A DNA stretch of 64,000 nucleotides from JANQIO01 sp043513815 (GTDB lineage: Bacteria > Pseudomonadota > Gammaproteobacteria > Pseudomonadales > Halieaceae): contig CP121313.1 of NCBI GenBank assembly GCA_043513815.1, positions 1,488,001 to 1,552,000 on the forward strand, in the 5' to 3' direction. Positions 42,670 to 50,951 of this stretch are shown here, in pieces. Below the pieces are notes generated by a model that saw nothing but the letters and a program-made list of their open reading frames with translations, was not told the DNA's origin and did no database searches. The translations under genes and the position numbers were made by a program. Position 1 is the first letter of the stretch; each line of letters opens with the position of its first letter.

Positions 42670-42713
42670 TTGACGAAGTGTATGCGGGCAATCTGGTGTG
42701 TGAGTGACAGCAA

Positions 42714-42780
42714 GGGCATGAGGGACATGAAGGGCATGAGGGACATGAAGGGCATGGGGGACATAAAGGGCATGAGGGGC
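42714..42780. repeat. 18-bp tandem repeat
   Basis: Two exact copies of GGGCATGAGGGACATGAA, a third with three changes, and a partial fourth. Non-coding by my reading, between the inverted repeat and the cupin gene; a (GACATGAAGGGCATG) minisatellite. Confidence 0.88.
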
Positions 42781-42887
42781 GTAGCGGCAGGTGTGCGGGG
42801 ATTCCGCGCGGTTTCTGGTGGTGGCACTTTACCCCGCTTTCTGGATGTTAAAATCCTGCGCATGTTTAACTGCTGAAAGGATCATCC

Positions 42888-43298
42888 ATGCCTGGACTTC
42901 TTCGCCTGGCCCTCGGGGCTGCCCTACTGCTGCCTGCATTTGCGATTGCCGAACAGCTTCCTGACCCGCTGGCTGCCGGCTGGGAGGGGGAGGCCGTCTG
43001 TGAGTGTATGCACCGCGATGAGCGCGTCCGTGTTCTGCGCTGCACGTTTCCGCCGGGTGTGGGCCACGAGCGGCACTTTCACCCGCCCCATGTCGGCTAT
43101 GTGCTGGAGGGTGGACGCATGAAAATCACCAATGCCGAAGGTACCCGGGTGCAGGATGTGCCCACTGGTATCAGCTTTGCGAACCCGGAGGGCATCACCT
43201 GGCATGAGGCGGTCAATATTGGTGAGACGACGGCGAGCTACCTGATGATCGAACCTGCCACAGAGGCGGGGCCGCCGCTGGGTTGCCCCGACCCCTAA
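42888..43298 (+). CDS. Exported cupin-domain protein
   Basis: A 136-residue protein. Signal peptide (MPGLLRLALGAALLLPAFAI, AE). Small cupin barrel: CTFPPGVGHERHFHPPHVGY gives His-x-x-x-His-x-His metal ligands and VLEGGRMKITNAEGTR the conserved Glu/Gly strand; ITWHEAVNIGETTASYLMIE gives the second motif His. A periplasmic metal-binding enzyme or sensor; substrate unknown. ATG 42888 follows AAAGGATC. Confidence 0.83.
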   Translation: MPGLLRLALGAALLLPAFAIAEQLPDPLAAGWEGEAVCECMHRDERVRVLRCTFPPGVGHERHFHPPHVGYVLEGGRMKITNAEGTRVQDVPTGISFANPEGITWHEAVNIGETTASYLMIEPATEAGPPLGCPDP

Positions 43299-43339
43299 GG
43301 CCCGATGTCGGGCCGGCAGCCGCCGGCGCTGGCCGGCGT

Positions 43340-43678
43340 CTAGTTGTATTGCTCGTCAGCACCGGTGCTTTTGCTGTCGTGCGGGCCGTGACGCTTGCCA
43401 CCATGCTGCGCCCGGTGCTGTCGCATCATGTCCCGTTGTTCTTCGCTGAGTACACCACGCATCTGCTCGCGTTTTTCCTCGCGGGTGGCATCGCTCGCGC
43501 GAATTTCCCGCATGTGCGTCACCTGCTCATCGCTCAGGCCAAGGTGACTGCGCATGCGCTCCAGACGCTGCTCCAGGTCGCCGTGGGGGCCCCTTTGCAT
43601 GCCGCCGCGGCTTTCCTCCTGGGCCAGCGCGGTGACGCTGGACATGGCCAGGATGAGGGCCAGAACTGCGTGTTTCAT
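43340..43678 (-). CDS. Spy/CpxP-like periplasmic protein
   Basis: A 112-residue protein. Signal peptide MKHAVLALILAMSSVTALAQ, then a helical, Arg/Glu/Gln/Met-rich chain with LGLSDEQVTHMREIRA and MRGVLSEEQRDMMRQHRAQH, the LTxxQ-type repeats of Spy/CpxP chaperone-like stress proteins. The His-rich tail HGGKRHGPHD could bind metal. Start at 43678; a longer frame upstream is non-coding. Next to the Hsp20 gene but divergent from it. Confidence 0.72.
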   Translation of the reverse strand: MKHAVLALILAMSSVTALAQEESRGGMQRGPHGDLEQRLERMRSHLGLSDEQVTHMREIRASDATREEKREQMRGVLSEEQRDMMRQHRAQHGGKRHGPHDSKSTGADEQYN

Positions 43679-43837
43679 AGTGTTTTCCTCTGCTGTATTG
43701 CCGTGAACCGATGGAGCTATTGAAGCAGCTTTGTCCGTTAAGTTGTGCGCCTGGCAGGCAAAGAAATGTAAAGCCCGAAGGGCGAGCGGCCAGCGTTTGA
43801 TGCAGGTCAAGTCCGTTGGCGATTGTGCTGGTCGCAC

Positions 43838-43868
43838 CATTGTTTTGCCGCCGGAAAGGCCCATATTT
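43838..43868 (+). promoter_or_regulatory. Possible heat-shock sigma-32 promoter for hsp20
   Basis: CATTGTTTT at 43838-43846 and CCCATATTT at 43860-43868, 13 bp between the core boxes, partly fit CTTGAAA-N13-CCCCATNT. The -10 side matches well, the -35 side poorly. The hsp20 start lies 56 bp downstream with GAGGAGG before it. Confidence 0.35.
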
Positions 43869-43923
43869 TTAGTAGAGGCCGGTGATTTTTTTGAACCGGT
43901 AACTGCCAAGAGAGGAGGCAATC

Positions 43924-44352
43924 ATGTCGCTAATTCCAAGAGGAAATTTTTTCGACTCAGACCGCTTCATGGATGATTTCTGGGCCCCGCTGCGCCGCGA
44001 AGGTGAAGCCACCAGTGCGTTTTTCGCACCTCGCGTCGACATCAAGGACAAGGACGACCATTTCGAAATTACCGCCGAACTGCCGGGCGTGGCCAAGGAC
44101 GATATCCACCTGACCCTGGCCGACGGCGTGCTCACGCTGGAAGCCGAGACCAAGCAGGAAGACAAGGAAGAGAAGGACGGTAAGTTGATCCGCCAGGAGC
44201 GTCGCTACGGCAAGCTGATGCGCAGCTTCAATCTCGGCGGCGAGGTGCACGAGGAAGACATCAGTGCCGACTTCAAGGACGGCGTGCTGACCCTGAAAGC
44301 ACCCAAACGGGCGGAGCCGGCGCCCACCACGCGACGCATCAGCGTCAATTGA
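43924..44352 (+). CDS. Small heat-shock protein (Hsp20/alpha-crystallin)
   Basis: A 142-residue protein. Alpha-crystallin domain at about 36-125: PRVDIKDKDDHFEITAELPG, VAKDDIHLTLADGVLTLEAE and DISADFKDGVLTLKAPKR, with the A-x-x-x-G-V-L motif intact as FKDGVLTLKAP. The C-terminal tail RRISVN holds the Ile-x-Val used in oligomer contacts. An ATP-independent holdase in the cytoplasm. GAGGAGG RBS. Confidence 0.95.
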   Translation: MSLIPRGNFFDSDRFMDDFWAPLRREGEATSAFFAPRVDIKDKDDHFEITAELPGVAKDDIHLTLADGVLTLEAETKQEDKEEKDGKLIRQERRYGKLMRSFNLGGEVHEEDISADFKDGVLTLKAPKRAEPAPTTRRISVN

Positions 44353-44494
44353 TGGCCAAGCAGGCCACGCTGGCGTGGCCTGTCGATCTACCAGCAGGTT
44401 TACCCGTAGAGCCGGTCGCAGGTCTGGCGAAGACGCGTGAAGCCACTGACGAATCCAGTGAGTAACCCGGGCCGCTGCAACCGACGCGCCCGCT

Positions 44495-45184
44495 TCAACG
44501 GGTGTTCTGGTCGGCGGAGCTGTCCATCTCCTTGAGGCCAAGGCCACCCTTCGGGCGAATGAACAGCGCCTCGCAGGTAGCGGTGACGTCGTCACCGTTG
44601 CGCATCTCGGCGTGCATCTGGGTCTTGCGGCCTTCCACGCTTTCCAGCCAGGCCTCCAGCCTCAGCTCGACGTTGAGCGGGGTGGGTCGGTGATAGCGTG
44701 TGGTCAGGCGGCCGGTCATGCCGGGCTGCTTGCCCATCATCTGTGCCATGCCCATGAACTGGTCGAAGATGGCGGCGACGAAGCCGCCGTGGATGTGCCC
44801 GGGTGGGCCCTCGTAGGCCCAGCCGCAGGTCACCGTGCCGTAGGCCTTTTTACCCTCGATCCACATATTGAGTCCCGGTGAAAGCGGGTTGCTCCAGCCG
44901 GCCAGAGCATTGAGCTCGTGGTTTACCTCGCCACGGGTGCCGTGGTTTCCATCCGCCTGGAAGGCCATTTGGCCGTACAGGCGGGGGGATTTGGAAAACT
45001 GCCGGGCCTGCAGCTCCAGTCGCTCGGCGATATCGTTCATATCCTCGATCGACGGGGTAGAGGTCACCAGTACGTCGCTCAGTTCGCGAATGGCCTGTGC
45101 CAGCCGGCGCTTGGCTTTCCAGTGTTCAGAAAACGGCGGTGTGATCTCTTCGGACTCGAAGGGATTGAAAACGGTATCGGTCAT
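44495..45184 (-). CDS. PaaI/hotdog-fold thioesterase family protein
   Basis: A 229-residue protein. The C-terminal hotdog domain (about 85-220) has GWAYEGPPGHIHGGFVAAIF, with the His-Gly-Gly of PaaI/YbgC-like thioesterases on the long helix, followed by DQFMGMAQMMGKQPGMTGRL and TTRYHRPTPLNVELRLEAWL. The N-terminal 80 residues are a helical extension (LAQAIRELSDVLVTST). It would hydrolyse acyl- or aryl-CoA. Substrate unknown; nearby CoA- or lipid-type enzymes fit. Confidence 0.85.
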   Translation of the reverse strand: MTDTVFNPFESEEITPPFSEHWKAKRRLAQAIRELSDVLVTSTPSIEDMNDIAERLELQARQFSKSPRLYGQMAFQADGNHGTRGEVNHELNALAGWSNPLSPGLNMWIEGKKAYGTVTCGWAYEGPPGHIHGGFVAAIFDQFMGMAQMMGKQPGMTGRLTTRYHRPTPLNVELRLEAWLESVEGRKTQMHAEMRNGDDVTATCEALFIRPKGGLGLKEMDSSADQNTR

Positions 45185-45214
45185 GGTTGGCGTAGATCCA
45201 GCGTGGGCCTGGCG

Positions 45215-45751
45215 CTAATTATACTGTCCGTGCGACACGGTGAGATGTTTCTTGGCGACGGAATTGAGCTTCAGTATGAAGTTCTGGTAGTGCTCCTTGA
45301 GCTCCAGCAGCTGTTCCTGGTACATGCGCTGTTCACCGCGGGAATAGGTGAAGATATTCTGGCTCAGCTCGTCCATGCGATTGATCAGCACGTCGCCGCG
45401 GACTTTAAGGTTGGTATCGTACTGGGAGAGAATCGCGACTTCCGTGCGAATGATGGAGGCGGAACCCAGCATGATCTTGCGCGTTTCCCGATCCGGTGGC
45501 ATGCCCTGAATGACCACCTCTGACACCTCTGCCACATAGTGGGCGAAGTTGTCCTTGATGCGATTGCCGCCGCCGGTCATGAACTGAATCTCGAGGCTGA
45601 AGGCAGCCTCGCGCTCCATCTGCTCGCGCTCGGAATCGGTATAGAAACCCTGGATGCCCAGGAATATAGCGGCCGCCACGATGCCGAAAATTCCCATGGC
45701 GACCACATCCTTGACGAACTCCTGCTTGGCGAGTTCACTCAATGTTGGCAT
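45215..45751 (-). CDS. Single-pass membrane protein, unknown function
   Basis: A 178-residue protein: residues 1-15 cytoplasmic, a helix at about 16-34 (VVAMGIFGIVAAAIFLGIQG), then an amphipathic, largely helical domain (EREQMEREAAFSLEIQFMTG, VLINRMDELSQNIFTYSRGE, QMYQEQ-like QRMYQEQLLELKEHYQNFIL). The topology resembles a periplasmic or cytoplasmic coiled-coil stalk. No family recognised. Minus strand, 31 bp from the thioesterase gene start, so possibly co-transcribed with it. Confidence 0.62.
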   Translation of the reverse strand: MPTLSELAKQEFVKDVVAMGIFGIVAAAIFLGIQGFYTDSEREQMEREAAFSLEIQFMTGGGNRIKDNFAHYVAEVSEVVIQGMPPDRETRKIMLGSASIIRTEVAILSQYDTNLKVRGDVLINRMDELSQNIFTYSRGEQRMYQEQLLELKEHYQNFILKLNSVAKKHLTVSHGQYN

Positions 45752-45999
45752 GGCTGGCTTGCACCCCTAACCCAATAAGTCAGCGCCGCACAATCCACTG
45801 TGCGGATATTTGTCCCTATGTTTCAGGCAATTACCGCGGCACCGCCAATCTGTACCGATCAGTCGCTCCGCCTGCCTTCTTGCACTATTCCCTGTCCGCT
45901 CAATTCTGGTCGGGGAAGCTCGCAGCCTTATTTACTCTAGGAGATATAGTGGCTCATGGCAATTTGGAAACTACGGTTTGTGTAGTGTCAGACCCCGGA

Positions 46000-47127
46000 T
46001 CAACGCAGCTGTGCAAAGCAGGTGCGCAATTCTTCAACAAAAACCCCGGGTTGCTCGAAGGCAGCGAAGTGGCCGCCCTTGTCAAGCTGGTTCCAGTGGA
46101 TGATGTTGCTGTAGCGCCGCTCGGCCCAGCGCCGTGAGCAGCGGAAGATCTCCTTGGGGAAAATCGACGCGCCCACCGGCATATCGATAGGCTCCAGGTT
46201 GGGTTTGTTGAAGCTCTCCCAGTACAGCCGGGCCGATGAGGCGGCGGAGTTGGTCACCCAGTACATCATCACGTTGTCCAGTAACTCGTCCTTGCTGAGC
46301 ACATTCTCCGGGTGGCCGTCACAGTCGGTCCAACTCCAGAATTTCTCGACAATCCAGGCCATCTGCCCCACCGGTGAGTCGGCGAGACCGTAGCCGAGGG
46401 TCTGGGGTCGGGTGCTCTGCTGCTTGGAGTAGCCCGAGTCCCACTGGCTGTAGTGGTCCATGCCGGCCAGCGCGTCCTGCTCGAATTCTGTCAGGTCGGC
46501 GAGGTCCTCTTCGCCGGGGGGGCAAATGGGCATATTGATGTGAATGCCGGCGCAGTGCTCGGTCTCGCTGGTGCCCATACACTGGGTTACCAGCGCGCCC
46601 CAGTCGCCGCCCTGGGCGACGTAGCGGTCGTACCCCAGCCTTGCCATTAGCTTGCCCCACAGCCTGCCGATGGCTTCAGCGCTGGTGCCAGGTGCGGTGG
46701 GTTTGCCGGAGAAGCCATAGCCCGGCAGACAGGGAATGACCAGGTGGAAAGCGTTGGCAGCATCGTCGGGCCGGGTGAGGGGCTCAATCACCTTGTGAAA
46801 CTCCACGATGGACCCGGGCCAGCCGTGGGTCATGATCATGGGCAGGGCTTCCGGGTGGGGGCTTTGTACGTGCAGGAAGAATATTTCCAGGCCGTCGATC
46901 ACGGTGGAGCATGGGTTCCAGTGGTTGAGTTTGACCTCCCAGCGCTTCCAGTCGTACTGGTATTCCCAGTACTGGGCGAGCTCCTGTGCATAGGCCAGCG
47001 GCATCCCCTGGCTCCAGTCGTCCACCACCTCTTTCTCCGGCCAACGGGTAGTGCCAAGGCGCTGTTTCAGATCATCGAGTACCGGTCCGCCGATGTCTAT
47101 GCTGGCGGGATTAATGGCGTCGCTCAT
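46000..47127 (-). CDS. Epoxide hydrolase (alpha/beta, EHN type)
   Basis: A 375-residue protein. The N-terminal EHN domain (LDDLKQRLGTTRWPEKEVVD DW, WEVKLNHWNPCSTVIDGLEI) precedes an alpha/beta hydrolase core: IMTHGWPGSIVEFHKVIEPL (oxyanion HGWPG), CLPGYGFSGKP, VAQGGDWGALVTQ with Asp as nucleophile, and a late GGHFAAFEQP with the catalytic His. It hydrolyses epoxides to diols. Start ATG 47127 is preferred to one 30 bp upstream. About 250 bp before its end (45752-45999) hold no gene. Confidence 0.9.
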   Translation of the reverse strand: MSDAINPASIDIGGPVLDDLKQRLGTTRWPEKEVVDDWSQGMPLAYAQELAQYWEYQYDWKRWEVKLNHWNPCSTVIDGLEIFFLHVQSPHPEALPMIMTHGWPGSIVEFHKVIEPLTRPDDAANAFHLVIPCLPGYGFSGKPTAPGTSAEAIGRLWGKLMARLGYDRYVAQGGDWGALVTQCMGTSETEHCAGIHINMPICPPGEEDLADLTEFEQDALAGMDHYSQWDSGYSKQQSTRPQTLGYGLADSPVGQMAWIVEKFWSWTDCDGHPENVLSKDELLDNVMMYWVTNSAASSARLYWESFNKPNLEPIDMPVGASIFPKEIFRCSRRWAERRYSNIIHWNQLDKGGHFAAFEQPGVFVEELRTCFAQLR

Positions 47128-47318
47128 GGGAGTTTCCCTCTGGTAAATCAGCCCCAAAGGCTACCACAGGGGTGGTGGGGGGGGTGGTTGTGGTCGGTCT
47201 GCGGGGGAGCTTGCTCCAGCAAGGCCTGACTCACTGTCATTCCCGCGAAAGCGCCGGGGCAACGCCGGCACGTGGTGTGCTTGTGACGTCTTGTGCCCCG
47301 GTGCTCAGTTGCGTGCGG

Positions 47319-48815
47319 TCAGGCGGCCTTGTTGGTCGCCGGGGGGGTGTCCCAGTTGTCGAGGATTTCTCGCAGTTGTTCGCGGGACTCGGCGGACTCG
47401 CGGGTGGAGTCGGTGAGATGGGTGGTGCGCGGCTCTCGATCCAGGAACAACTGGCCGCTGACCTGGCCCGCTTCGCTGGCCACTGCCAGCCAGTTGATGG
47501 TGTCGGCGCCTTCTTCCGGTGTGCGCAGCACCAGCCGGGTTAACTTGTGAAACTCGGGGAGGGCGCTTTCCACCCCGGGGGTGTCGGCCCAGCCCGGGTG
47601 CATGGCGTTGACCACGATACCCTCGTCGGCCCAGTCCGCAGCCCACTGCTCGGTCTTGATCATCAGGGCGCGCTTGCAGCGCGCGTAGGCTGTCGAACCC
47701 GAGTACTTGTCCTGCTCGTTCTGCAGGTCCCAGACCCGCAGTTTCTGGCTGTACATGCCGCCGGAGACCACGTTGATCACGCGCGCCTCGCCGTGGGCAT
47801 CCGCCGCTTTCTTCAATAGTGGTTTGAGTGCCTCGGTAAGCCGGTAGGGGCTTAGCAGCAGCAGGGCAAAGCTTTGCTCCAGGCCTTCGCTGGTTTCCTG
47901 GCGCGGGTTGAACAGGGCGCCGGCATTGTTAATCAGCACGTCTATGGGGTCGCCCTTTTTCGTGAGGCTACCCACTACCTTGTCAACGTCGGCCATGAGG
48001 CTCAGGTCGCCGATCTCCAGGGCAATGTTCTTGTTGCCGGTGCGGGCCTTGAGGTCCTTGACCAGTGCCTGGCCCTTCTTGCGATTGCGCACCACCAGGG
48101 TCAGTTTCGCGCCGCGATAGGCGAGGAACTCAGCGCTGGCCTTGCCCAGGCCCGCGGTGGCGCCGGTCAGTACGACATGTTTGTCAGCCATGTAGCGCGA
48201 CATCGGATTGAATAGCTTTTTGGCGCCGCGCCGGTAGCCGCGTTTGGTGAAGCGCATCAGTGCGGTGGGCAGGAAGCGGTCTGCGCGTGCGTTCTCGCTG
48301 GAGATGTCGGGAGCCGGAAAGTCATCTTCCAGTGCGGCCTTCATTCCCTTTTGCACCGAGGCATAGCCCATGCGCTTGAGGCCGGGTTCCATGCCGGCGG
48401 CAAAGCGCTCCAGCCAGGGTTTCCAGGTGAATACCGCGGTGTAGTCGAGTTCACAACCACTATCGGTGGGTGTCACCAGGATGGTGTCCTCTACCTCGAA
48501 GAAGCGGCCGCGGCCGATCAGCACCACCTTGTGATCGGGCTGGTACTCGACGATCTCGTACTCCAGCGGCAGCTTGCCCACCGGTGCTTCGCACACAACC
48601 TTGTAGCGGGTGCCCAGGCCCACCGGCTGCTCGTCCAGCCGCTCGGTCTCAATGGCAGTCGCATCCCACTCCTTGCAGGTGGCAAAGTCCGAAACGTACT
48701 GGAACACCTCCCGGGCGGGGCGGTCGATCTGTATGGTTTCGTTTAGGGTTGTCACAGCGCTTAACCTGTCGTTTTTGCTTGTACCTGTTACGGATTCCGC
48801 GGCCGATTCGATCAC
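47319..48815 (-). CDS. SRPBCC-SDR fusion oxidoreductase
   Basis: A 498-residue protein. Residues about 20-165 are a polyketide-cyclase/SRPBCC lipid-binding domain (LNETIQIDRPAREVFQYVSD, EWDATAIETERLDEQ, KVVLIGRGRFFEVEDT). Residues about 205-470 are a short-chain dehydrogenase (VVLTGATAGLGKASAEF for NAD(P), VLINNAGALFN, VVSGGMYS, SAYARCK-like AYARCKRALM with Tyr/Lys). The fold combination is unusual: a hydrophobic-ligand carrier joined to a redox domain. GTG 48815 is the longest start; GTG 48755 would also keep both domains. Divergent from the gene at 48852 with 36 bp between. Confidence 0.82.
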   Translation of the reverse strand: MIESAAESVTGTSKNDRLSAVTTLNETIQIDRPAREVFQYVSDFATCKEWDATAIETERLDEQPVGLGTRYKVVCEAPVGKLPLEYEIVEYQPDHKVVLIGRGRFFEVEDTILVTPTDSGCELDYTAVFTWKPWLERFAAGMEPGLKRMGYASVQKGMKAALEDDFPAPDISSENARADRFLPTALMRFTKRGYRRGAKKLFNPMSRYMADKHVVLTGATAGLGKASAEFLAYRGAKLTLVVRNRKKGQALVKDLKARTGNKNIALEIGDLSLMADVDKVVGSLTKKGDPIDVLINNAGALFNPRQETSEGLEQSFALLLLSPYRLTEALKPLLKKAADAHGEARVINVVSGGMYSQKLRVWDLQNEQDKYSGSTAYARCKRALMIKTEQWAADWADEGIVVNAMHPGWADTPGVESALPEFHKLTRLVLRTPEEGADTINWLAVASEAGQVSGQLFLDREPRTTHLTDSTRESAESREQLREILDNWDTPPATNKAA

Positions 48816-48851
48816 TGATCCCCGACCTCAGGCCGGCCGTATTTAACAAGT

Positions 48852-49742
48852 ATGAATGTCCTGATTACTGGCGGCACCGGCTTTATCGGCCAGGCACTGG
48901 TCCAGCACCTCCTGGATCGCGGCGATACGGTGACGGTGTATACCCGTTCACCGGCTTACGAAGACGACGCAGGCCTGCGCTATGTCACCCGCCTCGACGA
49001 TTTATCTGCCGCCACCTACTACGACGCCTTCGTCAACCTGGCCGGTGAGAGTATCGCCGAAGGCCGCTGGACGGCGTCCCGCAAGCGCGCCCTGATCGAT
49101 AGCCGGGTGGGCACCACCGAGCGGCTACTGGCGCTGGCCGAACGCCTCGACGAGCCTCCGGCAGCACTGGTTAGTGCCTCTGCCATTGGTTATTACGGCC
49201 CCCAGGGCGATGCCCCGCTCAATGAAGAGGCGGCAACGGAAGACAGTTTTTCACACCAGCTCTGTACGGCCTGGGAAGCCGCCGCTGGGCGCTTTGAGGC
49301 GTTGGGCACGCGGGTTTGTATCGTACGGCTGGGCGTGGTGCTGGACCGGGGCGGCGGCGCCTTTGCGCAGCTCGACAAGTCGGTGCAAATGGGCGTGAAG
49401 ACCTGGCTGGGCTCCGGTCGCCAGTGGCTGAGCTGGGTTCACCGCCAGGACGTGATTCGCGCCATCGCTTTCCTGCTGGATGCCGACCTGGCCGGCGCTT
49501 TCAATCTTACCGCGCCGGAGCCTGTTACCAACCGGGGCTTCAGCGAGGCGCTGGCGACACACCGGCAAACTTTTATCGGCGTGCCGGTGCCCGCATTCGT
49601 GATGCGCGCGGCAATGGGTGAACTGGCGGATGAGTTGTTGCTAACCGGCCAGCGCGTGGTGCCTGAGCGGCTGACAGCGGCGGGCTTCGAGTTTGGGTTC
49701 CGCGCGCTGGATCAGGCCCTCAGCGCCCTGTTGGCGAGGTGA
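48852..49742 (+). CDS. TIGR01777-family (YfcH/SDR39U1-like) epimerase
   Basis: A 296-residue atypical SDR. NVLITGGTGFIGQALVQHLL (Gly-rich NAD(P) site), FVNLAGESIAEGRWTASRKR, LVSASAIGYYGPQGDAPLNE with Tyr-Tyr-Gly, LGVVLDRGGGAFAQL and GSGRQWLSWVHRQDVIRAIA, then a C-terminal DUF1731-like GVPVPAFVMRAAMGELADEL. Function of the family is unclear (a nucleotide-sugar epimerase-like fold). It overlaps the 3' end of the sirtuin gene by 31 bp on the opposite strand. Confidence 0.93.
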   Translation: MNVLITGGTGFIGQALVQHLLDRGDTVTVYTRSPAYEDDAGLRYVTRLDDLSAATYYDAFVNLAGESIAEGRWTASRKRALIDSRVGTTERLLALAERLDEPPAALVSASAIGYYGPQGDAPLNEEAATEDSFSHQLCTAWEAAAGRFEALGTRVCIVRLGVVLDRGGGAFAQLDKSVQMGVKTWLGSGRQWLSWVHRQDVIRAIAFLLDADLAGAFNLTAPEPVTNRGFSEALATHRQTFIGVPVPAFVMRAAMGELADELLLTGQRVVPERLTAAGFEFGFRALDQALSALLAR

Positions 49743-50530
49743 TCCAGTACCTCTCCGGCGTCTTCCTCGATTTTCAGGGTAGCCATATCATCAGCGCGGG
49801 TCCTGCCGCGATTGATAATGGTAATGGGCTTGCCCAGCTGCTGAGCCAGCCGGCAGAACCGGTAGCCGGAATACACTTGCAGGGATGAACCGGCCACCAG
49901 CAGGCCGTCGCTGGCTTCCAGCGCCTGCCGGGTTGCATCGACCCGGTCCCGGGGTACGGTGCCGCCAAAGAATACGACATCGGGCATCAGCGTGCCGCCG
50001 CAGGTCTCACAGTCGGGCACGGTGATGGTCTCCACCACCTCATTGTCCACTTCCGCGTCACCATCTGGCCGCAGCGCCGTCACTGTCAGTCCCCAGGCCG
50101 GGTTCAGGGTCTTCAGGCGTTCCTGGAGGGCGCTGCGGTGGATGCGCTGTTCGCAGTTCAGGCAGCGCACCTGGTCTATGCGTCCGTGCAGGTCGATGAC
50201 CGACTGGTGGCCGGCGCGCTGGTGCAGTCCGTCGACATTCTGGGTAGCCAACAGGCCCACGTGACCGGCCTGTTCAAGACGCGCCAGAGCGTGGTGGGCT
50301 CGATTGGGTTTGGACTCCTCAACAAAAGGCCAGCCCGCCATGCTGCGGGCCCAGTAGCGTCGGCGGGCTTCTTCTTTCTCGACGAAGTCCCGGTGCTGGA
50401 TGGGTTCGCTGCGCTGCCAGTCGCCGGCATCGTTGCGGTAGGTGGGGATGCCGGACGCCGCCGATATGCCGGCGCCGGTAAGCGCTACCATGTTGGGGTG
50501 GTTGTCCAGAAGTGTTTCGAGGTCAATCAT
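49712..50530 (-). CDS. NAD-dependent protein deacylase (sirtuin)
   Basis: A 272-residue Sir2 protein. VALTGAGISAASGIPTYRND, LATQNVDGLHQRAGHQSVID LHG (catalytic His), zinc Cys CLNCEQ and CETCGG, MPDVVFFGGTVPRD, LLVAGSSLQVYSGYRF and ITIINRGRTRADD. It removes acyl groups from lysines using NAD+. Start ATG 50530; its ATG overlaps the stop of the DCC gene (ATGA). The zinc pairs are far apart (about 65 residues), longer than in CobB, suggesting a lid insertion. Confidence 0.94.
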   Translation of the reverse strand: MIDLETLLDNHPNMVALTGAGISAASGIPTYRNDAGDWQRSEPIQHRDFVEKEEARRRYWARSMAGWPFVEESKPNRAHHALARLEQAGHVGLLATQNVDGLHQRAGHQSVIDLHGRIDQVRCLNCEQRIHRSALQERLKTLNPAWGLTVTALRPDGDAEVDNEVVETITVPDCETCGGTLMPDVVFFGGTVPRDRVDATRQALEASDGLLVAGSSLQVYSGYRFCRLAQQLGKPITIINRGRTRADDMATLKIEEDAGEVLDHLANRALRA

Positions 50531-50898
50531 TGTTCCGCGCAATCTCCACAGCCGTAGAGGCGCTGGTACCGCTTGCGCGCCCAGTAACGATAGACCCAGT
50601 CCGCGAATCGGCCTATCAGCGGCCAGCGCAGCACAGCAAAAAGCCAACCCCAGCGGGTATGGGACCAGGCGCTGACGGTCGCATCCACGCCTACCTGCCA
50701 GTCCCCGGCGGCGGTCCGCAGGTGCAGGTTGGACAGCTTCTCCAACCGGGTGGGCTGGCCAGGCTGGTCTGGCACCTCGTGCAGGTCCACCAGCGCCAGG
50801 CCGGGGTCGGCAATGCGCGCCAGCAGCCGCACTTCCCGCATACACAGCGGGCAGTTGCCGTCGTAGTACAAAGTATCGATGTTAGCGGGTGTGTTCAT
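50527..50898 (-). CDS. Thiol-disulfide oxidoreductase-like DCC family protein
   Basis: A 123-residue DUF393 protein. LYYDGNCPLCMREVRLLARI contains the DGNCPLC motif (family: DxxCPLC), and the C-terminal CGDCAEQ adds a second CxxC. A thioredoxin-like reductase of unknown substrate, with a membrane-associated Trp-rich middle (GWLFAVLRWPLIGRFADWVY). It starts at 50898 and overlaps the sirtuin gene by ATGA, so the two are co-translated. Confidence 0.92.
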   Translation of the reverse strand: MNTPANIDTLYYDGNCPLCMREVRLLARIADPGLALVDLHEVPDQPGQPTRLEKLSNLHLRTAAGDWQVGVDATVSAWSHTRWGWLFAVLRWPLIGRFADWVYRYWARKRYQRLYGCGDCAEQ

Positions 50899-50951
50899 CT
50901 GCGCTCCGAAACTATACTAGGTTCTCTACCGGATTTTTATGGAAAGATGCC

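Noticed and set aside
42664..42876. Open frame of 70 codons through the 18-bp repeat (KGMRDMKGMRD repeats)
   Set aside because: It exists only because the repeat length is divisible by three; it has no RBS and no natural end domain, and the cupin gene's own RBS region lies in it.
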